Positions 8,559 through 17,789 of a stretch of DNA of 64,000 bases are shown piece after piece. The DNA is taken from the NCBI RefSeq assembly GCF_004792685.1, contig NZ_SRXT01000004.1:310001-374000 (forward strand), written 5' to 3'. The number at the start of each line of letters is the position of its first letter. The first letter of the stretch is position 1. The translations under genes were made by a program, and so were the position numbers. Origin of the DNA: Sphingomonas gei (GTDB lineage Bacteria; Pseudomonadota; Alphaproteobacteria; Sphingomonadales; Sphingomonadaceae). Under the pieces are notes generated by a model. The model searched no databases. It was not told the origin of the DNA and saw only the letters and a program-made list of their open reading frames with translations.

Positions 8559-8966
8559 TCAGCCGAATACCCATTGGCGGTTGAGCGCGAAAGTCGCGAG
8601 CGGTGTGATCAGCACGATCGGCACCAGCGGCAGCCATTGCGGCCCGTGAAGCGGTCCGGTGATCACCCAGGTGAACAACGCATTGAGCACCAGCCCGAAG
8701 CCCTGGACCAGGAAAAACTTCAAATGCTGCCGCCCGCTGGTATCGCGCGTGCCGTGCCCCCTGAAGCTCCAGATGCTGTGCAGGAAAAAGCCGCAGGTCG
8801 CCGCGACGAAAAATGCCGGCAACACCGCGACCACCGCCATGTTCTTGGCCAGGACGAAATAGGCGAGCGGCAGATAGACTGCCGAATAGATCAGCGTGGA
8901 AATCCCGCCGGCGATGCCGAAGCGGATCAGCTGGCCGAGCACGCCGCTGGCCATCAGGGATTCCAT
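8559..8966 (-). CDS. GtrA family membrane protein
   Basis: A 135-residue protein with four predicted membrane helices (LGQLIRFGIAGGISTLIYSAVY; AVVAVLPAFFVAATCGFFLHSIWSF; and two more), ending in FALNRQWVFG, the classic GtrA ending. GtrA proteins are proposed to flip polyprenyl-phosphate-linked sugars across the inner membrane. The start is set at 8966; a second ATG at 8954 is also possible. The much longer open frame reaching 9452 overlaps the convincing gene at 9052 on the other strand and is not credible. It sits directly before the methyltransferase in the same orientation. Confidence 0.85.
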   Translation of the reverse strand: MESLMASGVLGQLIRFGIAGGISTLIYSAVYLPLAYFVLAKNMAVVAVLPAFFVAATCGFFLHSIWSFRGHGTRDTSGRQHLKFFLVQGFGLVLNALFTWVITGPLHGPQWLPLVPIVLITPLATFALNRQWVFG

Positions 8967-9051
8967 CCGATGCAAGAATGCCGTCACTAGTCTAGCTTGC
9001 CCTCGCGCAGGGCGCCGCCCTAATGCGTAGCGCGGAGCGAGGGAAGCAATT

Positions 9052-10902
9052 TTGAAGCTGAGCGGAATAAGCGGCGTGCGCCTGAAAGACGAACTGGACC
9101 GCCGCTGGCTGGCCGGCATGCTGCTGTTCTGGCTGGGCGTGGTCGTCTGGTATCTGTGGCAGCGCCAGGGCAATATCAATTGGCTCGTGCTTGGCGACAC
9201 CGACGACAATATGCGGCTGATGCAGGTCCGCGGCCTGCTCGCCGGGCAGGGCTGGTACGATCTCCGCCAATACCGGCTCGATCCGGCGATGGGCGGGTTC
9301 GACATCCATTGGAGCCGCATCGTCGATTTGCCGATCGCCGCGCTGATCCTGCTGCTCAAGCCGTTCGTCGGGACTGTGATGGCGGAGAAATGGGCGTGCG
9401 GCTTCGCTCCGCTGATCCCGCTGGCGGTGACGATGACCGGGCTCGGCCTCACCGTCCGCCGGCTGGTCGCGCCTCATGCCTGGCCGCTTGCGCTGATCGT
9501 GCTGATGGGCTGCACGTCGACCATCCTGATGTATGCGCCGATGCGCATCGACCATCATGGCTGGCAGCTCGCCTGTCTCGCGCTCACCGTCGCCGGCCTC
9601 GCCGACACAAGCCGCGCGCGCGGCGGAGCCACCGTGGGGCTGTCGAGTGCGCTGTCGCTGAGCATCGGACTCGAGATGCTGCCTTATTGCGCGATGGCGG
9701 GGGCGATCATCGCCTTGCGCTGGGTGTGGGACGGCGGCGACGCACGGCGGATGCAGGTCTATGGCCTCAGCCTCGCGGGCGGGTCGGCGCTGGGCTTCGC
9801 GCTGTTCGCCTCGAATGCCAATCAGGCGATGCGCTGCGACGCGCTGACTCCGGTATGGCTGAGCGTGGTGATGGCCGCGGGGACCCTGCTGTTCGCATTG
9901 TCCTTGCTGCGCCCCCAGAATCGCTGGCTTCGTCTCGCGCTCGCCGCCGCGGCGGGGAGCGTGATCGTGGCCGGGTTCGTGGCGCTGTTCCCACAATGCC
10001 TCGGCCGGCCCGAACAGGTTTCGGACGAGCTCGCGCGGACCTGGCTCAACAATGTCCGCGAGGCGCGGCCGATCTACCGGCACCCGTTCAAGACCGGCTT
10101 CCCGATCGCAGTGCTGCCGGTGATCGGCATACTCGGCGCGCTGGTCGCGACATGGCGCGCGCGGCGCAGCGAGGCGGCGGTTGCCTGGGCAGCGATCGCC
10201 TTGTTCACCGCGTTCGCCGCGGCGATGCTGCTCTGGCAGATCCGCGCCGGACCCGCCGCACAGATGCTGAGCGTGCCGGGGGCGACGGCCTTGGCGTGGC
10301 TGGTGGTGCCGTGGTTCCTCGCCCGCTCGTCGATGCTGGTCCGGGTGTTCGGCTCGGCGATTGCCTTCCTGCTCGTCTCGGGGCTTTTCGCCGGACTTGT
10401 CCTGCCGTGGCTGCCCGCGGACAAGGGCAAGCCCGGCAAGATCGGCCCCGACAAGGTTGCCCAGGCCAATGCCGCCTGCGCGCGGATGACGCCGCTGCGG
10501 CAGCTCGACGCGATCCCGCGGGCGATCCTGTTCAGCCATGTCGACATGGGACCGCGGCTGATCACGATCACCCATCACGATGCGATTGCCGGGCCGTATC
10601 ACCGCAACGGCGACGCGATCCTCGACGTGCACCACGCGTTCACCGGGCCGGCGAGCGGCTTCCGGGCGATCGCGGCACGGCACAAGGCGCAATATCTGCT
10701 GATCTGCCCGGACATGGCGGAGACCACGGTCTATCGCTCGCGCAGTCCGGACGGCTTTTATGGCCAGCTGCATCGCAACCAGGTGCCGCGCTGGCTCGAG
10801 CCGGTAGAGCTGCCGGAAAAGTCGCCGTTCCGGCTGTGGCGGATCCGCTACGACTTGCCCGAAACGCCGGTCAATGCCCCGAAAGTGCCGCCCCTGCGCT
10901 GA
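9052..10902 (+). CDS. Large multi-spanning membrane protein, STT3/GT-C-like
   Basis: A 616-residue protein with about ten to twelve membrane helices, then a soluble C-terminal domain from about residue 465. The first external loop carries GDTDDNMRLMQVRGLL and a later loop carries MRIDHHGWQL. Acidic motifs in these loops are the hallmark of GT-C enzymes such as STT3/PglB, which use lipid-linked sugars. The start is a TTG at 9052 with GAGGGAAG upstream; GTG at 9076 is an alternative. With the GT2, GtrA and methyltransferase genes alongside, it probably transfers a lipid-linked sugar outside the inner membrane. The acceptor is unknown. Its last 32 bases overlap the convergent marC gene. Confidence 0.72.
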   Translation: MKLSGISGVRLKDELDRRWLAGMLLFWLGVVVWYLWQRQGNINWLVLGDTDDNMRLMQVRGLLAGQGWYDLRQYRLDPAMGGFDIHWSRIVDLPIAALILLLKPFVGTVMAEKWACGFAPLIPLAVTMTGLGLTVRRLVAPHAWPLALIVLMGCTSTILMYAPMRIDHHGWQLACLALTVAGLADTSRARGGATVGLSSALSLSIGLEMLPYCAMAGAIIALRWVWDGGDARRMQVYGLSLAGGSALGFALFASNANQAMRCDALTPVWLSVVMAAGTLLFALSLLRPQNRWLRLALAAAAGSVIVAGFVALFPQCLGRPEQVSDELARTWLNNVREARPIYRHPFKTGFPIAVLPVIGILGALVATWRARRSEAAVAWAAIALFTAFAAAMLLWQIRAGPAAQMLSVPGATALAWLVVPWFLARSSMLVRVFGSAIAFLLVSGLFAGLVLPWLPADKGKPGKIGPDKVAQANAACARMTPLRQLDAIPRAILFSHVDMGPRLITITHHDAIAGPYHRNGDAILDVHHAFTGPASGFRAIAARHKAQYLLICPDMAETTVYRSRSPDGFYGQLHRNQVPRWLEPVELPEKSPFRLWRIRYDLPETPVNAPKVPPLR

Positions 10903-11512
10903 AGCTGGCGCGCAGCCCGTCGATCACGAATTGCGCGGCGAGCGCGGCGAGCAGCACGCCGAGCAGTCGCGACACCACCGCTTCGATCTTGGCGCCGACC
11001 ACGCGCATGATCGGGCCGGCGATCAGCAATGCGACCAGGGTCAGCGCGAGGATCGAGGCCATCGCCGCGAGCACCACTGCCGAACGCGCGATCCCTTCGC
11101 TCTGCGACATCAGCAGCATCACCGAGGCGATCGATCCCGGCCCGGCGATCATCGGCATCGCCATCGGGAAGATCGAGATGTCGGCAGGTTCCTCGGCGCG
11201 GATCTTCTCGGCGCGGTCCTCGCGGCGTTCGGTGCGTTTCTCGAACACCATCTCGAGTGCGATCAGGAACAGCATGATCCCGCCGGCGATGCGGAACGCA
11301 TTGAGGCTGATGCCGAGCGCGCGGAGCAACGCCTCGCCGAACAAGGCGAAGCCGAACAATATCGCCGAGGCGACCAGAACCGCGCGCATCGCCATCGCGC
11401 GGCGGTGCACCCCGCTGGCGCCGGCGGTCAGCCCGGCGAAGATCGGCGCGCAGCCCGGCGGATCGATCACCACGAAGAAGGTGATGAACGAGGAGATGAA
11501 GAGCTCGATCAT
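10871..11512 (-). CDS. MarC family (NAAT) inner-membrane protein
   Basis: A 213-residue integral membrane protein with six predicted helices and the MarC signatures FFVVIDPPGCAPIFAGLT at the N-terminus and MPMIAGPGSIASVMLLMSQ in the middle. MarC proteins were once linked to multiple antibiotic resistance; their substrate is not settled. A charged cytoplasmic loop (EKRTERREDRAEKIRAEEP) separates the two halves. The start overlaps the previous gene's stop by four bases, so it belongs to the argB-folD direction run. Its end overlaps the convergent STT3-like gene by 32 bases. Confidence 0.9.
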   Translation of the reverse strand: MIELFISSFITFFVVIDPPGCAPIFAGLTAGASGVHRRAMAMRAVLVASAILFGFALFGEALLRALGISLNAFRIAGGIMLFLIALEMVFEKRTERREDRAEKIRAEEPADISIFPMAMPMIAGPGSIASVMLLMSQSEGIARSAVVLAAMASILALTLVALLIAGPIMRVVGAKIEAVVSRLLGVLLAALAAQFVIDGLRASFSAGAALSGH

Positions 11513-12123
11513 TTGGGTGCGGGCACTTGGTCGGTGATCACAGTCTTATAGGCCGTGCCGGTCCAGAGAGAGGCCTTAAACATTCGGGCCCCGTCCGGCG
11601 TTACCCGCCATTGCCAGATCAGCGATCCATCGGATGAAAAATGAATTTCCGATTTCTCCTCGGGGTTGATCACGGAATCGCCGAGATGGCCGCGTGTTTT
11701 CGCGCCGCTGCAACTCGCCCGCATCACCTTTGGGTCGGTTAAGCGCACGCGCGCAATCTTGAGGCCATCGCCGTGATCAACAAGCCATTTGAATCTGCCG
11801 TCGGGCTGACGCAGCCAGACCGTGGTGAAATAGCCGAGCGATCCATCGGGCCGTTTCCAGCCGCCGGTGTTCACCGCGAGATTGCCGTCACACGATACGT
11901 AGCTGTCAGTTGGCCACCATTCTACCGAACGTGGCGGGTCTTTCCGATCCCTAAGCCAATCCTGTGCCTTGACCGGTGCGGGCACGAACATCGTGCTGTC
12001 TGTGGCGGCGAATTCCCGGAACGCCGTCCACTGACCTTGCGTTAGTGCCGCACGGCTGAATGCGCGCTCGGCCTCGACCGCCGTTTCCGGAGTGACGGCC
12101 TGGAGCAGCAGCACAGCCAGCAT
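11509..12123 (-). CDS. Secreted NTF2-like (DUF4440-type) protein
   Basis: A 204-residue protein of unknown function. The ATG at 12123 shares one base with the folD stop (TGATG). A short hydrophobic N-terminus ([12 protein letters not shown]) looks like a minimal signal sequence. The middle (AVEAERAFSRAALTQGQWTAFREFAATDSTMFVP...WLRDRKDPP) resembles the NTF2/SnoaL-like fold used by DUF4440 proteins, and W-rich strands follow (YFTTVWLRQPDGRFKWLVDHGDG). No catalytic residues can be named. Translational coupling to folD and marC suggests one mRNA, but the functional link is unclear. Confidence 0.7.
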   Translation of the reverse strand: MLAVLLLQAVTPETAVEAERAFSRAALTQGQWTAFREFAATDSTMFVPAPVKAQDWLRDRKDPPRSVEWWPTDSYVSCDGNLAVNTGGWKRPDGSLGYFTTVWLRQPDGRFKWLVDHGDGLKIARVRLTDPKVMRASCSGAKTRGHLGDSVINPEEKSEIHFSSDGSLIWQWRVTPDGARMFKASLWTGTAYKTVITDQVPAPK

Positions 12124-12998
12124 CAGATCTCCCCTTCGTCGAGAGCGACTCCCTCGCGGCGGTGGGCCGCAACCAAAGTATTGCGCAGCAGGACCGCGAT
12201 CGTCATCGGGCCGACGCCGCCGGGCACCGGGGTGATCGCGCCCGCCACGCTCGCGGCGCTGTCGAAGTCGACGTCGCCGGTCAGGCCATTCTCTGTGCGG
12301 TTGATGCCGACGTCGATCACCGTGGCGCCGGGCTTGAGCCATTCGCCCTTGACGAAGTGGGGGCGACCGACTGCGGCGACGACGATGTCGGCGTGGCGGA
12401 GATAATGCGGCAGGTTGTGCGTGCGCGAATGCGCGAGCGTGACGGTGCAGCTCTTCGCGGTGAGCAACGCCGCCATGGGCTTGCCGACGATGTTGGATCG
12501 GCCGATCACGACTGCGTCGAGACCCGAGAGATCGCCGAGCCGGTCTTCGAGCAGCATCAGGCAGCCGAGCGGGGTGCACGGCACGAACCCCGGCAGCCCG
12601 GTGGCGAGCCGGCCGGCGTTGACCGGGTGGAAGCCGTCGACATCCTTGTCGGGATCGATGCGGAGCAGCACTTCGTCGGCGTCGATATGCGCGGGCAGCG
12701 GCAATTGGACGAGGATGCCGTCCACCGCGGGATCGGCATTGAGCTGCTCGACCAGCGCCAGCAAGGTCGCCTGATCGGCATCGGCGGGGAGCTTGTGTTC
12801 GAAGCTTTCCATGCCGGCCTCGCGGGTCTGCTTGCCCTTGGAACGGACATAGACCGCCGATGCCGGGTCCTCGCCGACCAATACCACCGCGAGCCCGGGC
12901 GCGCGGCCCGCCGCCTCCCGAAATGCGGGAACCCGCTCTGCAATGCGGGCGCGGAGGCCCGCCGCGAATGCCTTGCCGTCGATCAGTGCTGCGCTCAT
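12123..12998 (-). CDS. folD: Methylenetetrahydrofolate dehydrogenase/cyclohydrolase
   Basis: A 291-residue bifunctional enzyme that interconverts 5,10-methylene- and 10-formyl-tetrahydrofolate with NADP. Family motifs are present: [14 protein letters not shown] with the catalytic Lys, the [10 protein letters not shown] block, [19 protein letters not shown], and the dinucleotide-binding [14 protein letters not shown], ending with [14 protein letters not shown]. Length matches the family. The start codon overlaps the DUF167 stop by four bases (ATGA). A second folate gene, folP, lies at 44939-46033 but is not linked. Confidence 0.96.
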   Translation of the reverse strand: MSAALIDGKAFAAGLRARIAERVPAFREAAGRAPGLAVVLVGEDPASAVYVRSKGKQTREAGMESFEHKLPADADQATLLALVEQLNADPAVDGILVQLPLPAHIDADEVLLRIDPDKDVDGFHPVNAGRLATGLPGFVPCTPLGCLMLLEDRLGDLSGLDAVVIGRSNIVGKPMAALLTAKSCTVTLAHSRTHNLPHYLRHADIVVAAVGRPHFVKGEWLKPGATVIDVGINRTENGLTGDVDFDSAASVAGAITPVPGGVGPMTIAVLLRNTLVAAHRREGVALDEGEI

Positions 12999-13309
12999 GG
13001 CTCGTGTCCATAAAGGCTGGCGGCAATTTTCGCCAGCGCATGCGCGTCGCCGGTGATCGCAAGCCGCTTCAGCCGGGCGGTGTCGCCCGCGATCAAGGTA
13101 ACGGCGCGCTTCGGTACGCCGAACGCCTTGGCGACCAGCTGGACCAGCGCCGAATTCGCCGCGCCCTCAACCGGCGGTGCAGCCAGCCGCGCCGTAAAAT
13201 GAGTGTCAGTGCCAGCCGCGAACGCGTCACGACCGGCGCGCGGCGTCACGCGGACTGCGATTTCGATACCGTCGGGGCGCAGCTTCCACGCCGCGCCCTC
13301 GCGGCTCAG
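12995..13309 (-). CDS. DUF167 (YggU) family protein, unusual start
   Basis: A protein of about 104 residues with the DUF167/YggU core: [16 protein letters not shown], then [44 protein letters not shown]. The role is unknown, though structures of the family are known. No ATG, GTG or TTG lies at a sensible place: the conserved part starts with [13 protein letters not shown] directly after the yggT stop. The best candidate is a CTG at 13309 that overlaps that stop (CTGA), implying translational coupling. A frame open far upstream to 13561 crosses yggT and is not credible. Next to yggT this is a common gene pair. Confidence 0.82.
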   Translation of the reverse strand: MSREGAAWKLRPDGIEIAVRVTPRAGRDAFAAGTDTHFTARLAAPPVEGAANSALVQLVAKAFGVPKRAVTLIAGDTARLKRLAITGDAHALAKIAASLYGHEP

Positions 13310-13608
13310 AGCGGTGCGCCGATCGCGACGCGGTAGAGCGCGGGCATCACTGCCTGCTGGAGGATCAGCAGGATCACCAGCACCACCATCGGCGAAAGAT
13401 CGAGCCCGCCGAAATCGGGCAGCACCCGCCGGATCGGCCGATAGATCGGATCGGTGATCGTCTGGAGCGCGCGCCAGATCGCGCCGACATATTCGTTGTG
13501 CGTGCTGATCACGTTGAATGCGATCAGCCAGGACAGAATGGCCTGGACGATGATGATCCACCAGATGACGGTCAGGATGATCTGGAGGATGTCGAGGATC
13601 AGGATCAA
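13306..13608 (-). CDS. YggT family membrane protein
   Basis: A 100-residue protein with two YggT-type hydrophobic segments: ILDILQIILTVIWWIIIVQAILSW and the C-terminal VVLVILLILQQAVMPAL. Between them is the family motif TDPIYRPIRRVLPDFGGLDLSP. YggT proteins are implicated in osmotic protection and membrane integrity, with the mechanism unclear. The start is a TTG at 13608 with GGAG seven bases upstream; the ATG-led longer frame to 13923 crosses argB. It is followed immediately by DUF167 and folD. Confidence 0.87.
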   Translation of the reverse strand: MILILDILQIILTVIWWIIIVQAILSWLIAFNVISTHNEYVGAIWRALQTITDPIYRPIRRVLPDFGGLDLSPMVVLVILLILQQAVMPALYRVAIGAPL

Positions 13609-13652
13609 ACCCGTTCTCCGTGAGAGGTGTTTGGCATTAGATAGTGCGTGGT

Positions 13653-14552
13653 TCAGACGTGGACCAGCGTGCCCGCGCCGCGCCGGGTGAAGATCTCGAG
13701 CAGCATCGCGTGCGGCACGCGTCCGTCGAGGATCACCGCCGCGTCGACTCCGGCCTGAACCGCCGCGACGCAGGTCTCGACCTTGGGGATCATGCCTCCC
13801 GATATCGTGCCGTCGGCCTGGAGCGCGGCGACGCCTGCGGGATCCAGGTCGGTCATCAGATCGCCCGCTTTGTCGAGTACGCCGGCCACGTCGGTGAGCA
13901 GGAAGAAGCGCTTGGCGCCGCACGCCGCGGCGATCGCCCCTGCCATCGTGTCGGCGTTGATGTTGTAGGTGTGGCCGTCGACGCCCATCGCGATTGGCGC
14001 CACCACAGGAATGAACCCCTGCGCCGCGAGCGAGCGCAGGATCGACGGGTCGACCGCGACCGGCTCGCCGACGAAGCCGAGATCGACATGGCGCTCGATC
14101 CCGCTCAGCGGATTGGGCTCGCGGCCCTGGACCTTCTCGGCAGTGACGAGGCCCGCATCTTTGCCCGAAATGCCGACGCCCTTGCCGCCGGCCTGGCCGA
14201 TCCAGCCGACGATTTCCTTGTTGATCGATCCGGCGAGGACCATCTCGGCGATCTTGGCGGTCTCGGCATCGGTGACGCGCAGGCCCCCGACGAACTCCGA
14301 TTCGACGCCCAGCCGCTTGAGCATCGCGCCGATCTGCGGCCCGCCGCCATGGACGACGATCGGATTGATCCCGACCGCCTGGAGCAGCACGACATCCTCG
14401 GCGAAATCGCGCGCCAGCTCGGGGTCGCCCATCGCATGGCCGCCATATTTCACGACGAAGGTCGCGCCCGCATAACGCTGCAGATAGGGCAGCGCTTCGG
14501 TGAGCGTTTCGGCCTTGGCGAGCAAGGCCGGATCGGGTGCGTTGTCGGTCAT
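13653..14552 (-). CDS. argB: Acetylglutamate kinase
   Basis: A 299-residue amino-acid kinase for the second step of arginine biosynthesis. Motifs: [10 protein letters not shown] (ATP/phosphate Lys), [17 protein letters not shown], the NAG-binding FVGGLRVTD, and the C-terminal [12 protein letters not shown] with a catalytic Lys. The N-terminal region (residues 1-30, [19 protein letters not shown]) is of the kind seen in hexameric, arginine-inhibited enzymes. The start at 14552 is chosen because the upstream frame to 14957 crosses the repeat and the next gene. It leads the run argB-yggT-DUF167-folD; no other arg gene is adjacent. Confidence 0.96.
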   Translation of the reverse strand: MTDNAPDPALLAKAETLTEALPYLQRYAGATFVVKYGGHAMGDPELARDFAEDVVLLQAVGINPIVVHGGGPQIGAMLKRLGVESEFVGGLRVTDAETAKIAEMVLAGSINKEIVGWIGQAGGKGVGISGKDAGLVTAEKVQGREPNPLSGIERHVDLGFVGEPVAVDPSILRSLAAQGFIPVVAPIAMGVDGHTYNINADTMAGAIAAACGAKRFFLLTDVAGVLDKAGDLMTDLDPAGVAALQADGTISGGMIPKVETCVAAVQAGVDAAVILDGRVPHAMLLEIFTRRGAGTLVHV

Positions 14553-14609
14553 CGCGCGCGCTTTACGGCGCACGCGCACCAGCGGCAATGGTGATGACGG
14601 CGCCGTCGA

Positions 14610-14741
14610 CAATCCCCCCTCGCGAAGCGGGGGAGGTGTCGCCAAAGGCGACGGAGGGGGCGGAGCCGCGGGCGATAGCCGGTGGAGAGGGCCCTCCACC
14701 ACTTCATGGTCCCCCTTCCGCCGCTGCGCGAAGGAGGATTG
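14610..14741. repeat. Palindromic intergenic repeat (family C)
   Basis: About 132 bp between argB and the queuosine transporter. The left end AATCCCCCCTCGCGAAGCGG and the right end, closing with GCGAAGGAGGATT, are inverted copies. Between them are shorter palindromes (GGTGTCGCCAAAGGCGAC; GAGGGCCCTC). It carries no plausible gene. It resembles the REP/MITE-like palindromes common in sphingomonad genomes, and lies upstream of argB and downstream of the transporter gene. Confidence 0.75.
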
Positions 14742-14746
14742 TTCCC

Positions 14747-15424
14747 TTAGAGCGAGCGCCGGCGATCGAGGAAGCGGCCGAGCCCGACGAAGAAATAGAT
14801 CAAGGGCGGCACCAGCACGAGGCTGAGCACCACCTTGGTCAGCATCTGGCCGACGAGCAGTTCCTGGATCGGGAACACGCCGTAAAAGGCGATGCCGATG
14901 AAGATCAACGTGTCGGCGATCTGGCTGAGCATGCTCGCGATCGCCGCGCGCAGCCACAGCAGCTTGCCGCCGCCCGCCTTGAGCGCGCTGAAGATCGTGA
15001 CGTTCAGGATCTGCGAGATGCCATAAGCGACGATCCCCCCCAGCCAGATCCGCGGGGTTCCCGACATCATCAGCGCGAAGGCGTTCAGCCGGTCAGGCTC
15101 CATGCTCGGCGAGGCGGGGAGCGCCAGCACCAGCAGCGAGAGCAGCACCGAAGTGATCAGCGGGACGAAGCCCCACAGCACCAGTCGTCGCGCGGTATCG
15201 GGGCCGTTAAGTTCGGCGACCGCACTCGACACCGCTACCAGCAGCAGGAAGGCGAAGATGCCCGCCTCCACTGCGAGCGGCCCGACGCCCACCCAATTGC
15301 CGATCTCCGAGATAGGGCCAAGCGACACTTGCTTGTTGCCGAGCACGCCGGCGATGCAGACCATGCCACCGTAGAAGATCGAGAGGAAAAAGAGCGAACG
15401 GGTGATGTAGGGACGGCTTTCCAT
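14747..15424 (-). CDS. Queuosine precursor transporter (YhhQ/DUF165 family)
   Basis: A 225-residue integral membrane protein with about six helices. It matches the YhhQ/QueT family (VUT/DUF165), which imports queuine precursors for tRNA modification. Visible features are the glycine-bearing first helix ([22 protein letters not shown]), the block FAYxIS-like [14 protein letters not shown], and the conserved [16 protein letters not shown] near residue 165, similar to the family's SNLIDTxIF motif. It ends with RFLDRRRSL, only a few bases before repeat C. GluQRS in this window modifies queuosine further, so the two are in the same pathway though not linked. Confidence 0.88.
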   Translation of the reverse strand: MESRPYITRSLFFLSIFYGGMVCIAGVLGNKQVSLGPISEIGNWVGVGPLAVEAGIFAFLLLVAVSSAVAELNGPDTARRLVLWGFVPLITSVLLSLLVLALPASPSMEPDRLNAFALMMSGTPRIWLGGIVAYGISQILNVTIFSALKAGGGKLLWLRAAIASMLSQIADTLIFIGIAFYGVFPIQELLVGQMLTKVVLSLVLVPPLIYFFVGLGRFLDRRRSL

Positions 15425-15555
15425 GGCACGACGCTAGCGGGAAACAAGCCGCCGCGAAAGATGCCGCACTTCCTCTGGTTTGATCGCCCGCAGCGTGTAT
15501 GCTCCCGGTTTTGCTGGCCAAATCGGGGAGCCGGCTCGGGGGCGCAGACCAGCGG

Positions 15556-16854
15556 ATGACTCAGTTTCCGATCGGCATTTTTGGTATCATCGCGATCCTC
15601 GCGATCGCCTGGCTGCTTTCGGGCAACCGGCGGGCGATCCGGCTGCGCGTCGTCGGCTCGGCATTTGCGTTGCAGGCCGGGATAGCGGTCCTCGTGCTGC
15701 GTACCGAATGGGGCAAGGCCGCGCTGCACGGGCTGTCGAACGGCGTCTCGGCGCTGCTCGGCTATGCCGGGGCGGGCACCAGCTTCCTGTTCGGCCCGCT
15801 CGCCAGGCCAGAGCTCGGCGGGCAGAGCTTCGCGATCGCGGCGCTCCCCGTGATCATCTTCTTCGCGGCCTTGGTGTCGATCCTGTACCATGTCGGCGTG
15901 ATGCAGTTCGTCATCCGCTGGATCGGCGGGGGAATCGAGAAAGTGGTGGGCACCAGCAAGGTCGAATCCTTGTGCGCCGCCGCCAACATCTTCGTCGGGC
16001 AGAGCGAGTCGCCACTGGTGATCCGCCCCTATCTGGCGCGGCTGACTCCGCCGCAATTGTTTGCGGTGATGACCGTGGGCATGGCGGGTGTCGCGGGGAC
16101 GATCCTCGCCGCCTATGCCAGCCTGCTCGGGCCGCAGGCTTTGCCCTATCTGCTCGCCGCGTCGTTCATGGGAGCGCCGGGCGGGCTGCTGATGGCCAAG
16201 ATCATCATGCCCGACGAGCTTGTCCCGGCAAACGGCGAACTGCCGCTCGGCGACGATCCCGAAGACCAAGTGATCAAGGTCGCCGAGCACGACCTCGAGG
16301 AGGAGCGCGCCGCCAATCTGATCATGGCCGCGGCGACCGGCGCATCGACCGGCGTCAAGATCGCCGTCGCGGTGGGCGCGATGGTGCTGGCATTCGTCGC
16401 CCTGGTCGCGCTCGCCAACGGGCTGCTCGGCGGGGCGGGAAACTGGGTGGTCTATGCCAGCGGCAATGCCGAATGGGCGCAATGGTTCAAGGATCTCAGC
16501 TTCCAGAAGATCATCGGCAGCGTGTTCGCGCCGGTGATGTACCTGCTCGGCATCTCGTGGCACGAGGCGACTGCGGCGGGCGGGCTGTTCGGCACCAAGG
16601 TCGTGCTCAACGAATTCGTCGCGTTCATCCAGCTCGGCGAGATGAAGGATCTCGCGCCGCGCACCGTGGCGATCATCACCTTCGCGCTGTGCGGCTTCGC
16701 CAATTTCAGCTCGATCGCCATCCAGATGGCGGCGACCGGCAGCCTCGCCCCCAACCAGCGCCCGATGATCGCCAAGCTCGGCATCCGCGCGCTGATCGCG
16801 GGCAGCCTGGCGAACCTGATGAGCGCGGCGCTGGCGGGGCTGTTGCTGCCTTAG
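15556..16854 (+). CDS. Concentrative nucleoside transporter (NupC/CNT family)
   Basis: A 432-residue cation-coupled nucleoside importer with about ten membrane segments. CNT signatures are visible: [55 protein letters not shown] (the GQSE/SPL substrate site) and [20 protein letters not shown], plus LCGFANFSS near the end. An acidic loop ([20 protein letters not shown]) separates the halves. The ATG at 15556 is preferred to a TTG-type start at 15499, whose extra 19 residues are not family-like. Its stop overlaps the stop region of the convergent dehydrogenase gene by four bases. Confidence 0.93.
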   Translation: MTQFPIGIFGIIAILAIAWLLSGNRRAIRLRVVGSAFALQAGIAVLVLRTEWGKAALHGLSNGVSALLGYAGAGTSFLFGPLARPELGGQSFAIAALPVIIFFAALVSILYHVGVMQFVIRWIGGGIEKVVGTSKVESLCAAANIFVGQSESPLVIRPYLARLTPPQLFAVMTVGMAGVAGTILAAYASLLGPQALPYLLAASFMGAPGGLLMAKIIMPDELVPANGELPLGDDPEDQVIKVAEHDLEEERAANLIMAAATGASTGVKIAVAVGAMVLAFVALVALANGLLGGAGNWVVYASGNAEWAQWFKDLSFQKIIGSVFAPVMYLLGISWHEATAAGGLFGTKVVLNEFVAFIQLGEMKDLAPRTVAIITFALCGFANFSSIAIQMAATGSLAPNQRPMIAKLGIRALIAGSLANLMSAALAGLLLP

Positions 16855-17720
16855 CGCGTCGGCACCGGCTCCGGCCCCGAATAATCGTAGAAGCCGCGCT
16901 TGGTCTTGCGGCCGTACCAGCCCGCCTCGACATATTTGACCAGCACGGGCGCCGGCCGGAATTTGGGGTCGCCGGTGCCTTCGAACAGCACGCGGGTGAT
17001 CTCCAGGCACGTGTCTAGCCCGATGAAATCGGCAAGCGCGAACGGACCCATCGGATGGTTGAGCCCGAGCTGGCAGGCGGCGTCGATATCGGGGATCGTT
17101 GCGACGCCCTCGCCGAGCGCGAAGCAGGCTTCGTTGAGCATCGGCATCAGCACGCGATTGACGATGAAGCCCGGCGCGTCGTTGGCGTGGACGATGCGCT
17201 TGCCGAGTGACTCGCCGAATTTCTCGACCGCCGCCACCGTCGCGTCCGACGTGGCAAGGCCACGGATCAATTCGATCAGTCCCATCACCGGCACCGGGTT
17301 GAAGAAGTGCACCCCCATGAAACGCGCGGCATCGGGCGCGGCTTGGGCGAGGCGGGTGATCGGGATCGACGAGGTGTTGCTCGCGAGGATCGCGTCTGGG
17401 CCAAGTGCCTTGCCGACCGTCTCGAAGATCGTCCGCTTGACCGCCTCGCGCTCGGTCGCCGCCTCGATCACCAGCGCACAGGGCGCCATCGCGGCAAGTT
17501 CACCGATCGGCGTGATACGGCCGAGCGCCGCTTCGGCATCGGCGGCGCTGATCTTTTCCTTCTCGACCGCGCGGGCGAGCTGCTTGCCGATCCCGGCCTT
17601 GCCCGCCTCGGCCCGCGCCTGGTCCATGTCGGAGAGCAATACCGAATAGCCCGCCTGCGCCGAAACCTGCGCGATGCCCGCGCCCATCTGTCCCGCGCCG
17701 ATCACTCCAACCGTCTGCAT
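16851..17720 (-). CDS. 3-hydroxybutyryl-CoA dehydrogenase
   Basis: A 289-residue NAD(P)-dependent enzyme that oxidises 3-hydroxybutyryl-CoA or reverses the reaction. It has the GxGxxG nucleotide fold ([16 protein letters not shown], residues 3-18), the 3HCDH signature with catalytic His ([11 protein letters not shown]...) and [22 protein letters not shown], and the conserved [19 protein letters not shown] in the C-terminal domain. The size is that of the stand-alone enzyme (Hbd/PaaH-like), not the fused FadB. A ribosome site GGAG lies eight bases before the ATG. Role in polyhydroxybutyrate or phenylacetate metabolism cannot be decided from context. Confidence 0.93.
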   Translation of the reverse strand: MQTVGVIGAGQMGAGIAQVSAQAGYSVLLSDMDQARAEAGKAGIGKQLARAVEKEKISAADAEAALGRITPIGELAAMAPCALVIEAATEREAVKRTIFETVGKALGPDAILASNTSSIPITRLAQAAPDAARFMGVHFFNPVPVMGLIELIRGLATSDATVAAVEKFGESLGKRIVHANDAPGFIVNRVLMPMLNEACFALGEGVATIPDIDAACQLGLNHPMGPFALADFIGLDTCLEITRVLFEGTGDPKFRPAPVLVKYVEAGWYGRKTKRGFYDYSGPEPVPTR

Positions 17721-17789
17721 CGTCCGTCTCCACGATCAACTTATGCGCTGCCCCTACCGCCCCGCGCCGGGCTCGGCTAGACGCCGGGG

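Noticed and set aside
14553..14957. N-terminal extension of argB in the same frame
   Set aside because: It crosses repeat C and the transporter gene and is absent from acetylglutamate kinases.
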